64,000 nucleotides of DNA from Pantoea stewartii subsp. stewartii (GCF_008801695.1 NZ_VZPF01000001.1:1-64000); one strand, 5' to 3'. Positions 8,511 to 19,113 are shown, numbered from the stretch's first letter. The notes: generated by a model from the sequence alone, not told the origin. Program-made: numbers and translations.

Positions 8511-9721
8511 TGGCAGCCTTTTTAATCGCGATATTGGTACTGCTGTTCGCGGCCTGTGTGCTGTTCCTGGCCGCAGGCTGGCGTCCGCGCGCGTCCCACA
8601 TAGTCACGCGTGACAGCCTTAATAAAGATTTTTATCACCAACGGCTGGTCGAACTGACGCAGGATGAGGATCAGGGCGTGATCGCCGAGCGGGACGTGAT
8701 GGCGCGCGAGCTACAGCAGTCACTGTTGAGTGATATTCCGCCCACACCGGATGCACAGTCGCGCAGCAGTCGCCGTTGGGTATTGTTACCGGGCATTATT
8801 GTCTTACTGGTCGTGCCGCTGGTGTGTTATCTCAACACCGGCGGTTTTGTGCCGTTCAGCGGCTGGCTGCAGGTGCAGAAAGCGTATCCTGCGCTGCGTG
8901 CGCAGGTGCTGGATCCTCACGCGAAGCCGCTGACGCCGGAACAGCTTTCACGCTTACAGCTCGGTTTGCGCAGCCATCTGCAAACCGAGCCTGATAACCT
9001 TAGCGACTGGGCAATGCTTGGCCGTCTTGGTATGGTGCTGAATAACGCGACGACCGCCCGTCAGGCGTTCGAGCACGCGCTGCAGTTGGCACCGAATAAT
9101 CAGGTATTAAAACAGGATTACGCCGAGGTTCTGGCCCGGTCGGGCGATCCACAGGAAAACCGTCAGGCAGAACTTGTGTTGCAGGATCTGCGTAAACAGG
9201 ATCCGCACAATGCCCGGACGCTGAGCCTGCTGGCTTACGCTGCCTTTGAACAGCAACACTATGCTCAGGCGATTGCGGCCTGGCAAACCTTACTGAACGC
9301 GCTGCCGGCGGACGATCCCCGGCGCGACAACATTGCGCGCAGTATTGAGCAAGCCAGAACGGACGCCGGACAACAAGCGAGCCAGTTGACGGTAGATGTG
9401 ACGCTTTCTCCCCAGGCAGAAAACATGTTACCGCCGGGCGGAGTCATGTATATTTCGGTTACTGACGGTATGTCGCCCGTGCCGGTGGCCGTGAAGCGTC
9501 TTGCTGCCGGGCATTTTCCCGTGTCGCTGACGCTGGATGACAGTAATGCCATGATGCAGGGGCGCCGTCTTTCGGCGCAGAAACAGATCCAGGTTCGCGT
9601 CAGGATTTCACGTAATGGCCGCGCGAACCCTGAGCCGGGTGACTGGTTCGGTGTCAGCGCCGTCGTGCCCTGGGACGGTCATCAGCATGTGACCGTTGAG
9701 ATTAATGCGCAGCAGCCTTAG
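8510..9721 (+). CDS. ccmI: CcmI, apocytochrome c chaperone with TPR domain
   Basis: 403 residues. Two N-terminal TM helices (about 3-22 and 88-108) flank a cytoplasmic loop, followed by a periplasmic TPR region (about 155-285) and a C-terminal beta-rich domain. CcmI binds the C-terminus of apocytochrome c and presents it to CcmF and CcmH. Start overlaps the ccmH stop. It is the last gene of the ccm operon; mlaA begins 129 bases later with its own leader. Confidence 0.92.
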   Translation: MAAFLIAILVLLFAACVLFLAAGWRPRASHIVTRDSLNKDFYHQRLVELTQDEDQGVIAERDVMARELQQSLLSDIPPTPDAQSRSSRRWVLLPGIIVLLVVPLVCYLNTGGFVPFSGWLQVQKAYPALRAQVLDPHAKPLTPEQLSRLQLGLRSHLQTEPDNLSDWAMLGRLGMVLNNATTARQAFEHALQLAPNNQVLKQDYAEVLARSGDPQENRQAELVLQDLRKQDPHNARTLSLLAYAAFEQQHYAQAIAAWQTLLNALPADDPRRDNIARSIEQARTDAGQQASQLTVDVTLSPQAENMLPPGGVMYISVTDGMSPVPVAVKRLAAGHFPVSLTLDDSNAMMQGRRLSAQKQIQVRVRISRNGRANPEPGDWFGVSAVVPWDGHQHVTVEINAQQP

Positions 9722-9850
9722 ACCGATATTCTCTGGCTCTGTCTGAATCTGTAAACCGCACCGTGGATATCAGCTATGCTTGCTTAACGCGCTGATCTAC
9801 CCAAGAAAGGCGGCAGGGTATACATCACTTATATGCACAGGGAGAAAAAA

Positions 9851-10615
9851 ATGGATCACCGCCTGACCTGCCTGGCCTTGGCCAGTGTGCTTCTGGTGGG
9901 TTGTGCCAGTTCAAAGCCGGAGACTGATGCGCCAGCCGGGCGTAGCGATCCGTTTGAAGGCTTTAACCGCACAATGTTTAACTTTAACTACAATGTGCTG
10001 GACCCGTATGTGGTGCGTCCGGTGGCTGTGGCCTGGCGCGACTATGTGCCCGTCCCGGCACGTGCTGGCCTGAGCAACTTCCTGGGCAACCTGAGCGAAC
10101 CCGCCAGTATGGTGAACGCTATTCTGGTCGGTGAGCCGCGCAATGCCGGTATTCACTTCACGCGTTTCTTCCTGAATACCGTGCTGGGCCTGGGCGGCTT
10201 TATCGACGTTGCAGGCAAAGCGAACCCTGAGCTGGCGCGCCAGGGGCCGCAACGCTTCGGTACCACGCTGGGGCACTATGGCGTGGGCTACGGTCCTTAC
10301 GTGCAGTTGCCTGGCTATGGCAGCTTTACGGTGCGTCAGGACGGCGGCGATTATGTGGATACGCTTTATCCGGTGCTGGGCTGGTTGACCTGGCCGATGT
10401 CCGTGGGTAAATGGGCACTTGAAGGGGTGGAAACGCGTGCGCAACTGCTGGACTCCGATGCCATCCTGAAACAGCAGCGCGATCCTTACGCCTTTATGCG
10501 TAACGCCTATTTTGAGCGCTATGACTTCCTGGCGCGTGGTGGCAAGCTGAAGCCCGAAGATAATCCGAACGCAGCGGCAATTCAGGACGATCTCAAAGAT
10601 ATCGATTCTCAGTAA
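9851..10615 (+). CDS. mlaA: MlaA (VacJ), outer-membrane lipoprotein of phospholipid retrograde transport
   Basis: 254 residues. The lipoprotein signal peptide MDHRLTCLALASVLLVGC gives lipobox LVGC with the modified Cys at 18. The MlaA body contains NRTMFNFN and the glycine-rich GTTLGHYGVG. It removes phospholipids from the outer leaflet together with OmpC/OmpF and hands them to MlaC. The start at 9851 is chosen for its AGGGAG ribosome site and the signal peptide; the upstream ATG at 9833 would precede the signal with charged residues. It converges on fadL with a shared terminator. Confidence 0.94.
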   Translation: MDHRLTCLALASVLLVGCASSKPETDAPAGRSDPFEGFNRTMFNFNYNVLDPYVVRPVAVAWRDYVPVPARAGLSNFLGNLSEPASMVNAILVGEPRNAGIHFTRFFLNTVLGLGGFIDVAGKANPELARQGPQRFGTTLGHYGVGYGPYVQLPGYGSFTVRQDGGDYVDTLYPVLGWLTWPMSVGKWALEGVETRAQLLDSDAILKQQRDPYAFMRNAYFERYDFLARGGKLKPEDNPNAAAIQDDLKDIDSQ

Positions 10616-10694
10616 TGTGAGGTCGCCCGGAAAAGGGCGGCTTCAGGCTGAAGTGATTTATACGAATGTTCTGTCAGGGCTCGCCAGGCGGAGC

Positions 10695-10727
10695 AAAAAA
10701 AAAGCGACACAGTGTGTCGCTTTTTTT
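10695..10727. terminator. Bidirectional rho-independent terminator between mlaA and fadL
   Basis: Hairpin arms gcgacac (10704-10710) and gtgtcgc (10714-10720) are flanked by an A-run on the left and a T-run on the right. This can stop transcription from both convergent genes. Confidence 0.9.
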
Positions 10728-10741
10728 ATGCGGTCAACATA

Positions 10742-12016
10742 TCAGAATTTGTAGTTGAAGCTCGCACCGTACAGCCAGGCTTTACCACTGGAATTAAAGG
10801 TGTAATTGCCTTCCTGAATGGTAACTTTCTGACCATGCATATAAGAGACGCCGACATCGACGGAAGCATCGTCATTGAATGCATAGGAGGCACCCGCACT
10901 CAGCCACAAGCGATCCTGATCCGGGATGGAGATGGAACGCTTGTCAGCCGGAACCGGGCTGTCATCAAAGGCGATACCGCTGCGGAAGGTCCAGTTTTTA
11001 TCGTACTGGTAAGTGGTACCCAGGGCGATACGGTAGGCATCATGGAAGCCTTCATCTTTATAGAACAGCGTCTGACCATTCGAACCGGTCGCTTTCAGCT
11101 CCTGGAACTGGCTCCAGCTGGTATAGGCCAGGCTATAGTGAACGGCCCATTGTGGCGCGACTTTATGCCAGCCTGAAACTTCCCACATTTCTGGCAGATT
11201 CAGGGTTAATGAACCAGGGATGGTGTTACCATTTGTGGCAAATGGAATTTGAGGATTGTTGGCCAGATTAAACGCCGCAGGAAGATTACTTTTGTAATCC
11301 CCATCAAAGTCAACTTTCACCTCAGAGCGGTAGGTGAAACCAAAACGGTTATTATCATCAACCTCATAAAGTACACCGGCGTTCCAGCCGTAACCCCATT
11401 CGTTACCCTTTAGTCGGGTAATTTGGGTATCCGCAGGAATGCCCTGCGCGGAGAACGACTCTCCGGCATAACGCTCAATTTTCGCTTTAGCATAAACGGC
11501 ATCAAAACCCACACCAAAGCTGAAGTGTTCATTCAGGCGGTAGGCGGTGCTGAGGTTAAGATTAACGGTCGTCAGGTCTGTTTTACCGCCGAATCCGCCT
11601 GCGGTATAACCGTTATTAAATTCTGTCGCCAGACCGTAGTTTGAGGTGGCAGAGGCCCCTACCCACCATTGGTCATTAATCGGCTGGACATAGTGCAGAT
11701 CAGGGACCCACTGATTAGGCGCGATGTTTTTCGCATCCAGGCTACGTCCTGTTGGACTCTGGCCGCTGATATCCACTTGAGGATCGATATAAACCGCACC
11801 GAGTGAAAATTCAGGGCGATCCATCAGCGCCATGGTCGCCGGGTTACGGCTGGCTGAGGCCGCCGTATCACCCATTGCGCCTTCGCCTGAATAAGCACGA
11901 CCTAAACCAATGGAAGAAAATTCATTTAACTGAAATCCGGCTGCGTAAACGTTAGAGGAAATAAGCGCTACCGCAGCTGCCACGGCTGACTTTGCGAACA
12001 GGTTTTTATGGTTCAT
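10742..12016 (-). CDS. fadL: FadL, long-chain fatty acid outer-membrane transporter
   Basis: 424 residues. A Sec signal peptide ends near NVYA, giving a mature N-terminus [10 protein letters not shown] that forms the hatch domain. The remainder is a 14-strand beta barrel ending in aromatic Phe, as required for BAM-dependent assembly. E. coli FadL is 446 residues. The start at 12016 fits the signal peptide and a GAGG site; a frame extending to 12067 is unlikely. Two FadR operators lie in the leader, so it is likely repressed in the absence of long-chain acyl-CoA. A CRP-like site lies further upstream. Confidence 0.94.
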   Translation of the reverse strand: MNHKNLFAKSAVAAAVALISSNVYAAGFQLNEFSSIGLGRAYSGEGAMGDTAASASRNPATMALMDRPEFSLGAVYIDPQVDISGQSPTGRSLDAKNIAPNQWVPDLHYVQPINDQWWVGASATSNYGLATEFNNGYTAGGFGGKTDLTTVNLNLSTAYRLNEHFSFGVGFDAVYAKAKIERYAGESFSAQGIPADTQITRLKGNEWGYGWNAGVLYEVDDNNRFGFTYRSEVKVDFDGDYKSNLPAAFNLANNPQIPFATNGNTIPGSLTLNLPEMWEVSGWHKVAPQWAVHYSLAYTSWSQFQELKATGSNGQTLFYKDEGFHDAYRIALGTTYQYDKNWTFRSGIAFDDSPVPADKRSISIPDQDRLWLSAGASYAFNDDASVDVGVSYMHGQKVTIQEGNYTFNSSGKAWLYGASFNYKF

Positions 12017-12092
12017 GACCACAACCTCATGTGAATTATTATTTAACGTTGTGACGTCGTGTAACAAGGAACGGCGGATTGTATGGACTGAT

Positions 12093-12142
12093 GACGGTCG
12101 GACATGTCAGGCCAGTGCGGAGAGTATAGGTCCGACCTGTAC
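12093..12142 (-). promoter_or_regulatory. Two FadR operators upstream of fadL
   Basis: GGTCNGACNTGT, the core of the FadR consensus, occurs twice on the plus strand: ggtcggacatgt within 12093-12107 and ggtccgacctgt within 12125-12142. They lie 77 and 109 bases upstream of the fadL start, so they probably overlap its promoter. E. coli fadL also has two FadR sites. The match is seen in sequence; the binding is inferred. Confidence 0.8.
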
Positions 12143-12374
12143 ACATGTTGCAATATTGTTTTTAAATTATTTCCAATTTGATAGATGAAAATTCGATCTG
12201 CTTAACACTTCTCTGCGGGAAACGAGGCAGGCAGCAGGCGCAAAACTGATTCAGATCAAATTATATTGTGATATTCGTCACTTAGCGTCGCGTGCATAGC
12301 GGGGGAGAAATCCACAGCGTAGAATTTTTCGCAGCGAAGGCTTTTCCCTTTAGTTGTGAAACCAAGAGATTACC
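12143..12374. promoter_or_regulatory. Divergent fadL/yfcZ region with a CRP-like site
   Basis: A CRP-like site tgtgatattcgtcact lies at 12267-12282 (TGTGA-N6-TCACT, nine of ten core positions). It is placed to act on fadL, yfcZ or both. Catabolite activation of fadL is known in E. coli. No reading frame is supported here. Confidence 0.55.
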
Positions 12375-12671
12375 ATGACGGATGCTCTGAAAAAATGTCG
12401 CGCGACCGAAACGGCGGCATGCTGTTGTGTGGATGTCGGTACCGTAATGGACAACACCGATTGTACCGCCAGTTGGTCAGCGTGGTTTGGCCAGCGCGCG
12501 GAAGCCGACAGCAAACTGGCTGAACTGAGCGAAAGGGCGCGTCAGGTCGAGTCCGATCCCTGTGTCATAGATGCGCGATTCACAGAAGAGACGGGCGGCG
12601 TGCGGCTTGATGTTGCTTTTACTTTTAGCTGTCAGGCAGAAACCCTGATTTTTCAGTTAGGTTTACGCTGA
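12375..12671 (+). CDS. yfcZ: YfcZ, DUF406 family protein of unknown function
   Basis: 98 residues, close to E. coli YfcZ (94). A small soluble protein with a cysteine-rich N-terminal patch (AACCCVDVGTVMD) and no signal peptide or membrane segment. It sits between fadL and fadI exactly as in E. coli. Function is not established; its conserved place among fatty-acid genes is only suggestive. GAGATTACC precedes the ATG. Confidence 0.85.
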   Translation: MTDALKKCRATETAACCCVDVGTVMDNTDCTASWSAWFGQRAEADSKLAELSERARQVESDPCVIDARFTEETGGVRLDVAFTFSCQAETLIFQLGLR

Positions 12672-12775
12672 ACCGCTTAACGCCGCTGCCCGGCGGCGTT
12701 TGTCATTTTCGTGTTTCTCATCTCACTTTTCTCTTCCTGATGTTGGCGGCGTAGCCGCTTGTGGTTAACACTGTG

Positions 12776-12793
12776 GATCAGGTCAGACCTCTT
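12776..12793 (+). promoter_or_regulatory. FadR operator upstream of fadI
   Basis: ggtcagacctct at 12781-12792 fits the FadR core GGTCNGACNT, with a near-palindromic flank. It lies about 45 bases upstream of the fadI start, suitable for repression of the fadIJ operon. Confidence 0.72.
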
Positions 12794-12833
12794 TTGGCAA
12801 TGATGCCCCGGTCACGATGCACAGGTGGATACA

Positions 12834-14143
12834 ATGAGCAAAGCGCAGTCACTGTTGACGCGTACGGGCGAGCGCATCGCTATCACTAACGGATTACGTA
12901 CGCCTTTTCTCCGTCAGGCGACAGGATTTCATGGCATTCCCGCCGTAGAGCTGGGCCGGATGGTGGTCAGCGAAATGGTGGCCCGGAGTGAGTTACCGGT
13001 CGGGATGATTGAGCAACTGGTGTTTGGTCAGGTGGTGCAGATGCCAGAGGCTCCCAACATCGCGCGGGAAATTGTGCTGAGCAGTGGCCTCAGCGTCAGT
13101 ACCGATGCGTACAGCGTCAGCCGAGCCTGTGCGACCAGCTTCCAGGCGGTGGCTAACGTCACGGAAAGCCTGCTGGCAGGCACGATTTCGGTCGGTATTG
13201 CGGGCGCGCGGATTCCTCTTCCGTCCTGCCGATTGGCGTCAGTAAAACGCTGGCTCGTGCGCTGGTGGATATGAACAAAGCAAAAAGCCTTTCCCAAAAG
13301 TTTCAGATTCTGCGCCGCCTGCGTCCCGGCGATCTGTTACCGGTGCCGCCTGCCGTGGCCGAATACTCCACAGGATTACGCATGGGCGATACCGCAGAAC
13401 AGATGGCGAAAACGCACGGCATCAGCCGGGAAGAACAGGATGCGCTGGCTCTGCGTTCGCATCAGCGCGCAGCGCAGGCCTGGCAGTCGGGCGTGCTGAA
13501 TCAGGAAGTCATGGCCGCCTTCGTCCCGCCCTTTAAGGCCCCCATAGACCAGGATAATAACGTGCGAATGGATGCGAAAGCGGCTGACTATGCCCGTTTA
13601 CGTCCGGCGTTTGATCGCCAGCACGGCACGGTAACGGCAGCCAACAGCACGCCGTTAACGGACGGGGCGGCGGCGGTGATATTGATGCGTGAAGGCCAGG
13701 CCAAAGCGCTGGGATTACAGCCGCTGGGCTATCTGCGCAGCTACGCCTTTACCGCCATTGATGTCTGGCAGGACATGCTGCTCGGGCCCGCTTACGCCTC
13801 GCCGCTGGCGCTTGATCGTGCTGGCATCACGCTGGCTGATCTGACGCTTATTGATATGCATGAAGCGTTCGCGGCGCAGACCTTGAGTAATATCAAGCTG
13901 TTTCGTGACGAACGTTTTGCCCGCGAGGTATTAAACCGCTCGCACGCGCTGGGTGAAATCGACGATGCACGTTTTAACGTCCTGGGCGGCTCCATCGCCT
14001 ATGGTCATCCTTTTGCGGCGACCGGCGCGCGCATGATCACGCAGACCTTAAATGAATTGCGTCGGCGCGGAGGCGGGCTGGGACTGGTCACGGCCTGTGC
14101 CGCCGGAGGATTAGGTGCAGCCATGGTTCTGGAGGCCGAATAA
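12834..14143 (+). pseudogene. fadI: fadI, 3-ketoacyl-CoA thiolase, broken by a 1-base frameshift
   Basis: Two frames together encode a thiolase that would be 436 residues, exactly the E. coli FadI length, if one base were restored. Frame 1 carries the nucleophile in [11 protein letters not shown] and runs to [11 protein letters not shown]; frame 2 resumes with [20 protein letters not shown] and carries the HEAFAA and [14 protein letters not shown] catalytic histidine regions. The lesion lies at about 13203-13207, where gcgggcgcgcgg replaces an expected gcgggcggcgcgg. The second half has a possible internal ATG at 13271 but no complete active site. FadI is the beta subunit of the anaerobic-type beta-oxidation complex with FadJ. 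True mutation or base-call error cannot be told apart here. Confidence 0.9.
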
Positions 14144-16263
14144 TGGAACAGCGCGCGTTTACTTTGCAGATGCGGGACGATCATGTTGGCGTGATCACCA
14201 TTGATGTGCCCAATGAAAAAATGAATACGCTGAAGGCGGAATTTGCGGTCCAGATTGCCAGCCTGATTAGCGAGGCACGCCAGCATCCGCAGCTGCTCGG
14301 GCTGGTACTGATTTCCGGCAAGCCTGACAACTTTGTAGCAGGTGCCGATATCAGCATGATTGATCGCTGTCAGCGTGCGGATGAAGCCGAAGCTCTGGCA
14401 AGGCAAGGGCAGGAGGTAATGGCCGCGATTGCCGCCTTACCGTTTCCCGTGGTGGCCGCCATTCACGGGGCCTGCTTAGGCGGTGGTCTTGAACTGGCGC
14501 TGGCCTGTCATTCACGCATCTGTACGCTGGATGATAAAACCCGTCTGGGACTGCCGGAAGTGCAACTGGGATTACTGCCCGGTTCGGGTGGCACGCAGCG
14601 TCTGCCGCATCTGATTGGCGTGCAAAAGGCTTTACCTCTCATCCTGACGGGGAAAAGCCTGCGCGCGAAACAGGCGAAAAAACTGGGGATTGTCGATGAC
14701 GCGGTGCCGCAGGCGATCCTGCTGGATACCGCTATCGAAAGCGTTAAAAAAGGCAAACGCCGCCGCGCACCGCTTCCGCTGCGCGACCGTCTGCTGCAGG
14801 GGCCGATCGCCCGCCAGGCCTTGCTTGCGCTGGTCAGGCGGGAAACGGAACGCAAAACCCAGGGGAACTATCCGGCCGCGCAACGTATCATCGATGTGGT
14901 GCGCATTGGGCTTGAGCAAAGCAGTCAGGCAGGTTATGCCGCCGAGGCGCGCGCCTTTGGCGAGCTGGCCATGACGCCGGAATCGGCGGCGCTACGCAGC
15001 CTGTTTTTTGCCTCCACCGCGCTGAAAAAAGAGAACGGAACTGAGGCGCAGCCCCGGCCAGTCGAACGTGTCGGTGTGCTGGGCGGCGGGTTGATGGGCG
15101 GCGGCATTGCCTGCGTCAGCGCAATTCATGCCGGTCTGCCCGTGCGCATCAAAGACATCAGCCTGAACGGCATTAATCATGCGCTGCAGACCAGTTGGGC
15201 GCTGCTGAGTAAAAAAGTGCAGCGTCGTCAGCTCACCCCGGCGCAGCGCCAGCAGCAGATGGCGCGCATCAGCGGCGGTACCGACTATCAGGGGTTTACC
15301 CAACGTGACATCGTCATCGAGGCGGTGTTTGAAGATCTGGCGCTGAAACAGCAAATGGTGGCAGAGGTGGAAACGCACTGTCAGCCCCAGACGATTTTTG
15401 CGTCCAATACCTCTTCCCTCCCGATTGCCGACATTGCGGCGAAGGCCGCGCGTCCTGAGAATATTATTGGCCTGCACTACTTCAGTCCGGTGGAGAAAAT
15501 GCCGCTGGTTGAAGTTATCCCGCATGCGGCGACCTCGCCTGAAACGCTCGCCAGCACCGTCACGCTGGCACGTAAACAGGGCAAAACGCCGATTGTGGTC
15601 GCTGACAGACCGGGCTTTTACGTCAACCGTATTCTGACGCCCTACATCAACGAAGCGATGCGCTGTCTGCTGGAGGGCGAACCTGTTGAACATATTGACC
15701 GCGCACTGGTGATGTTTGGCTTTCCGGTTGGGCCGGTTCAACTGCTGGATGAGGTGGGCATTGATGTCGGCAGTAAAATCTCGCCCGGGTTGCAGCAGGC
15801 TTACGGTGAACGGTTTGCGGCACCGCCTGCTCTGGCGGCTGTGATCAACGACGGACGCAAAGGGCGAAAAAATCATAAAGGGTTCTATCTGTATGGATCG
15901 TCACGTTTGCAACGTAAAAAGCCGGATCCCACCGTGTACGACGTATTGCAGATTAAACCCGCAAGCGTGCAGAGTGGGGCACACATCGCAGAGCGCTGCG
16001 TGATGATGATGTTAAATGAGGCGGTGCGCTGTCTGGATGAGCAGGTTATCCGCTCGCCCCGTGACGGTGATATTGGTGCGGTGTTTGGTATTGGCTTTCC
16101 CCCGTTTCTGGGTGGGCCATTTCACTATATTGATCGCCTTGGTGCTGGGGAAATCGTCAACAGATTAACGCGGCTTGAGCAGCAATATGGTGACCGCTTT
16201 GCACCCTGTGAAAGATTGCAGCGGGCAGCGCAACAGCAGACAAAGTTTTACACTTCTTCATAA
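14143..16263 (+). CDS. fadJ: FadJ, multifunctional fatty acid oxidation subunit alpha
   Basis: 706 residues (E. coli 714). The N-terminal crotonase domain (about 1-190; oxyanion region VAGADIS and [15 protein letters not shown]) gives enoyl-CoA hydratase activity. The 3-hydroxyacyl-CoA dehydrogenase NAD-binding domain begins at [13 protein letters not shown] (about 310), with catalytic residues near [16 protein letters not shown], followed by a C-terminal HAD domain. Its ATG overlaps the fadI stop (TAATG), so it depends on coupled translation. The frameshift in fadI ends frame 1 early, but frame 2 could still be re-entered by internal initiation, so FadJ may still be made. Confidence 0.94.
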   Translation: MEQRAFTLQMRDDHVGVITIDVPNEKMNTLKAEFAVQIASLISEARQHPQLLGLVLISGKPDNFVAGADISMIDRCQRADEAEALARQGQEVMAAIAALPFPVVAAIHGACLGGGLELALACHSRICTLDDKTRLGLPEVQLGLLPGSGGTQRLPHLIGVQKALPLILTGKSLRAKQAKKLGIVDDAVPQAILLDTAIESVKKGKRRRAPLPLRDRLLQGPIARQALLALVRRETERKTQGNYPAAQRIIDVVRIGLEQSSQAGYAAEARAFGELAMTPESAALRSLFFASTALKKENGTEAQPRPVERVGVLGGGLMGGGIACVSAIHAGLPVRIKDISLNGINHALQTSWALLSKKVQRRQLTPAQRQQQMARISGGTDYQGFTQRDIVIEAVFEDLALKQQMVAEVETHCQPQTIFASNTSSLPIADIAAKAARPENIIGLHYFSPVEKMPLVEVIPHAATSPETLASTVTLARKQGKTPIVVADRPGFYVNRILTPYINEAMRCLLEGEPVEHIDRALVMFGFPVGPVQLLDEVGIDVGSKISPGLQQAYGERFAAPPALAAVINDGRKGRKNHKGFYLYGSSRLQRKKPDPTVYDVLQIKPASVQSGAHIAERCVMMMLNEAVRCLDEQVIRSPRDGDIGAVFGIGFPPFLGGPFHYIDRLGAGEIVNRLTRLEQQYGDRFAPCERLQRAAQQQTKFYTSS

Positions 16264-16464
16264 ATATGAATATCCATCCTGATTCAGGGGGTTAGTCGTG
16301 TGTCGCACCATCATGATGCGACGCCGTAATCGGGCAGGTGCTTATTTAATAAACAACCGGTTGACTATACTGAAGCCATTAGGGTAAAACACGACGTTCA
16401 TTCGCAGAATGAAGCGCCTGACGCGAAGGTGTCAGGCGATGTCGACAAACAACAGCGGTGCTTT

Positions 16465-16947
16465 ATGCAAGTTTTTATCATGCGTCACGGCGATGCGGCG
16501 CTCGACGCTGCCAGTGATTCAGTCCGGCCCTTAACGCTTTGTGGATGTGATGAATCACGCCAGATGGCGAACTGGTTAAAAGATCAGGCTGTTGACATTG
16601 AACGTGTCCTGGTCAGCCCTTATCTGCGTGCGCAACAAACGCTCGCGACAGTTCGTGAGGCGCTGCCCTTACCAGACGGGGCGGATATCCTGCCGGAGTT
16701 AACGCCTGGCGGCGATCCGGGGCTGGTGGGCTGCTATTTGCAGACGCTGGCAAACGAAGGGGTGAAATCGGTGCTGGTGATCTCTCACCTGCCGCTGGTC
16801 GGTTATCTGGTGTCGGAGCTGTGCCCTCAGGAAACGCCACCGATGTTCGCTACTTCGGCCATTGCCTGCGTGGATTTTGACCCGGCGGAAAGCCAGGGCA
16901 AGCTGCTCTGGCAGGTCAGTCCTAAAAAACTGGCAAAAGCGATGTAA
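16465..16947 (+). CDS. sixA: SixA, phosphohistidine phosphatase
   Basis: 160 residues (E. coli 161) of the histidine phosphatase superfamily. The RHG motif with catalytic His8 is in FIMRHGDAAL, and the second catalytic His is in VISHLPLVGYL. In E. coli SixA dephosphorylates the histidine phosphotransfer domain of ArcB and the nitrogen-PTS protein NPr. The start at 16465 gives the canonical N-terminus MQVFIMRHG; the upstream in-frame ATG at 16429 has no support. It follows fadJ by about 200 bases as in E. coli. Confidence 0.92.
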   Translation: MQVFIMRHGDAALDAASDSVRPLTLCGCDESRQMANWLKDQAVDIERVLVSPYLRAQQTLATVREALPLPDGADILPELTPGGDPGLVGCYLQTLANEGVKSVLVISHLPLVGYLVSELCPQETPPMFATSAIACVDFDPAESQGKLLWQVSPKKLAKAM

Positions 16948-16951
16948 ACGC

Positions 16952-16976
16952 TGTCGGGCCATCCTCTGGCCCGACA
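16952..16976. terminator. Hairpin between sixA and the chemoreceptor gene
   Basis: Perfect 10-bp arms tgtcgggcca (16952-16961) and tggcccgaca (16967-16976) with a 5-base loop sit between two convergent genes. There is no long T-run, so this is a probable but atypical terminator. Confidence 0.6.
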
Positions 16977-17018
16977 CTGAAAACGTTTGACTCACTTCAC
17001 CCGTTTTCTTTCCACACG

Positions 17019-18839
17019 TTACGCAATCACAAAACGCGACACCGATCCTGCCAGCGTTTGCGCCTGATCGTGCAGCGCACTGGCGGCAGCGGACGACTGC
17101 TCCACCAGCGCGGCGTTCTGCTGCGTCACGTTATCCATCTCAACAATCGCGACGCCTACCTGCGCAATGCCGCGATTCTGCTCTTCCGACGCATGAGAAA
17201 TTTCGTTCAACAGATCCGTCACGTTACTGACCGAGTTGACGATCTCCCCCATGGTGTTCCCCGTCTGACTCACCAGTTGCGAACCGGCATTAATACGCGC
17301 CACAGAATCATGAATCAGCGCTTCAATCTCCTTCGCCGCCTGCGCACTGCGTTGTGCCAGATTACGCACTTCGCTGGCTACCACGGCAAAGCCCCGACCT
17401 TGTTCTCCGGCCCGTGCCGCTTCTACGGCGGCATTGAGTGCCAGGATATTAGTCTGAAACGCGATACTGTTTATCACGGAGGTGATTTCTGAGATTTTGC
17501 CAGAGCTGGTGGTGATCTCATTCATGGTGCTGACCACATCCGTAACCAGCTGCCCACCGCGGCTGGCGGTGTCGAAGGTTTGCTGCGCCAGTCGACTGGA
17601 ATGATGAATGTTGTCTGCGTTCTGCTTAACCGTTGCGGTCAGTTGCTCCATGCTGGCTGCGGTCTGCGCAAGGGCGGCGGCCTGGCTTTCTGTGCGGGCT
17701 GACAGATCATTATTGCCGGAGGCAATCTCCGCTGAAGCCTGACTGACGCTGGTCACGCCACTGCGGATACCGCTGATAATGCGACGCAGCTCATCGCTCA
17801 TTTCACCGACTGCATGCATCAGTTCGCCCAGCTCATCCCGACGGGACGATTTCAGCACGGTGCTGAGGTTGCCACGCGCCATCTGATTAGCGACGTGCAG
17901 CAGTTCAGCGAGAGGACGCGTCAACTGGCGGGTAATAAACAGGGCGATAAGAATGCCTGCTACGATAGCGGCGATGATAATCACCGTCATCAGCCAGACG
18001 GCCTGATTCGCGTCGTGATTGGTCGCATCTAACTGCTGGGTAAACAAGGCGTTGCTCATGTCGGTCAGGATTTTGCCCGCAGCCGCCAGTTGCACAGTGG
18101 CTGCGTCACCAGCCGCCACCGACGCCATCAGCGCATTGATATCGCCCTGTTTGGTCTCAAGCTGTGCGCTGACTTTTTCAAGCGCAGCACTGTCTGCGGC
18201 GTTAAGGCGCGGTTTGACCAGAGCCATCAGCTGCACGGTTTCCGACAGGAAGTTGCTCAGGGCGTTGCGATCTTCTTCTTTGTGCTCAAGGCCAAAGAGT
18301 TTGACACGTACCGCCACGCCGCCCAGGTGTTTATTGATTTCCTGTAACGCCGCGCTCGTCTGCGGGTCACTGCTGTTGCTTGCGGCCAGTTGGCTGATAG
18401 CCCGCATCTCATCCGCCACGGACAGGTTCTGAAGCGCCTGTGCCCCGTTACGGACAGTCTGTACCGTATCGGCGCGTTTCTGCCGGTAAGTGGCAATAGC
18501 GGACGGCATCGCCGTAATCATCGCCTGCTGACTGTCATCCCAGTGAAAAACGCCCAGGTTTTTCAGATTCTGATCCACCTCTTTCAGCAGATTTTCGTTA
18601 ACGTCGATGAATTTTTCATCATGCGTTTTCACGAACTGCAGTCGGGCATCTTTGGCCTGTGAAAACCGGTCATTAACGCTTTTCAGCTCCCTGAGCTTTT
18701 CGGCCCGGACGCTGATGTCGTTCAGATTTTTAATCCCGCATATCGCTACGGCCAGACTCAAAAGTAAAATCAGTCCAAAACCGAGCATCAGCTTTTTGCC
18801 CACTTTCAAATTCTCAAAAAAATGACTTAACCCGCTCAT
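17019..18839 (-). CDS. Methyl-accepting chemotaxis protein
   Basis: 606-residue chemoreceptor. TM1 lies at about 15-36 ([20 protein letters not shown]). A periplasmic four-helix-bundle-type sensor domain of about 240 residues follows, then TM2 ([18 protein letters not shown]), HAMP, and a signalling domain with the conserved hairpin tip ([20 protein letters not shown]). The C-terminus ends in SRFVIA without the NWETF-type CheR/CheB tether, so adaptation would rely on other receptors. The ligand is not predictable. The gene is absent from this position in E. coli, where sixA is next to smrB. A sigma-28-like promoter lies upstream, linking it to flagellar regulation. Confidence 0.92.
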   Translation of the reverse strand: MSGLSHFFENLKVGKKLMLGFGLILLLSLAVAICGIKNLNDISVRAEKLRELKSVNDRFSQAKDARLQFVKTHDEKFIDVNENLLKEVDQNLKNLGVFHWDDSQQAMITAMPSAIATYRQKRADTVQTVRNGAQALQNLSVADEMRAISQLAASNSSDPQTSAALQEINKHLGGVAVRVKLFGLEHKEEDRNALSNFLSETVQLMALVKPRLNAADSAALEKVSAQLETKQGDINALMASVAAGDAATVQLAAAGKILTDMSNALFTQQLDATNHDANQAVWLMTVIIIAAIVAGILIALFITRQLTRPLAELLHVANQMARGNLSTVLKSSRRDELGELMHAVGEMSDELRRIISGIRSGVTSVSQASAEIASGNNDLSARTESQAAALAQTAASMEQLTATVKQNADNIHHSSRLAQQTFDTASRGGQLVTDVVSTMNEITTSSGKISEITSVINSIAFQTNILALNAAVEAARAGEQGRGFAVVASEVRNLAQRSAQAAKEIEALIHDSVARINAGSQLVSQTGNTMGEIVNSVSNVTDLLNEISHASEEQNRGIAQVGVAIVEMDNVTQQNAALVEQSSAAASALHDQAQTLAGSVSRFVIA

Positions 18840-18903
18840 TCAAAAAGTTCCCTTGGTCAATGTGCCGAAATAATCAAACGTAATGTGCCTAAATGCTTAG
18901 ACG

Positions 18904-18930
18904 TTATCGGCAGCGAGTAAATTGTATTCA
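18904..18930 (-). promoter_or_regulatory. Sigma-28 (FliA) promoter of the chemoreceptor gene
   Basis: On the minus strand GCCGATAA (18904-18911) matches the sigma-28 -10 element exactly. A TGAA element (18927-18930) lies 15 bases upstream, approximating the TAAA -35. The -10 is about 65 bases before the start codon. Confidence 0.68.
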
Positions 18931-19113
18931 GTATAAATAATTACATAAGCAAATAGTCTGCGTCAGTCTGAACAAAAACGGGCAGAACAGAGGACCAAAA
19001 ACAGGCGCAAAAGTGAAAGAAAGCGGGCGTCGGTTAAACCGGTTTCCCCCGGCAAAGGGGGGAAGAAACGGGGCGAAACGGCGGGGTGGAAAAGACGTCT
19101 CAGGGCAGGAATA

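Noticed and set aside
13195-13215. Programmed frameshift in fadI
   Set aside because: No slippery heptamer, stimulatory structure or internal Shine-Dalgarno at the site, and no precedent in the family.
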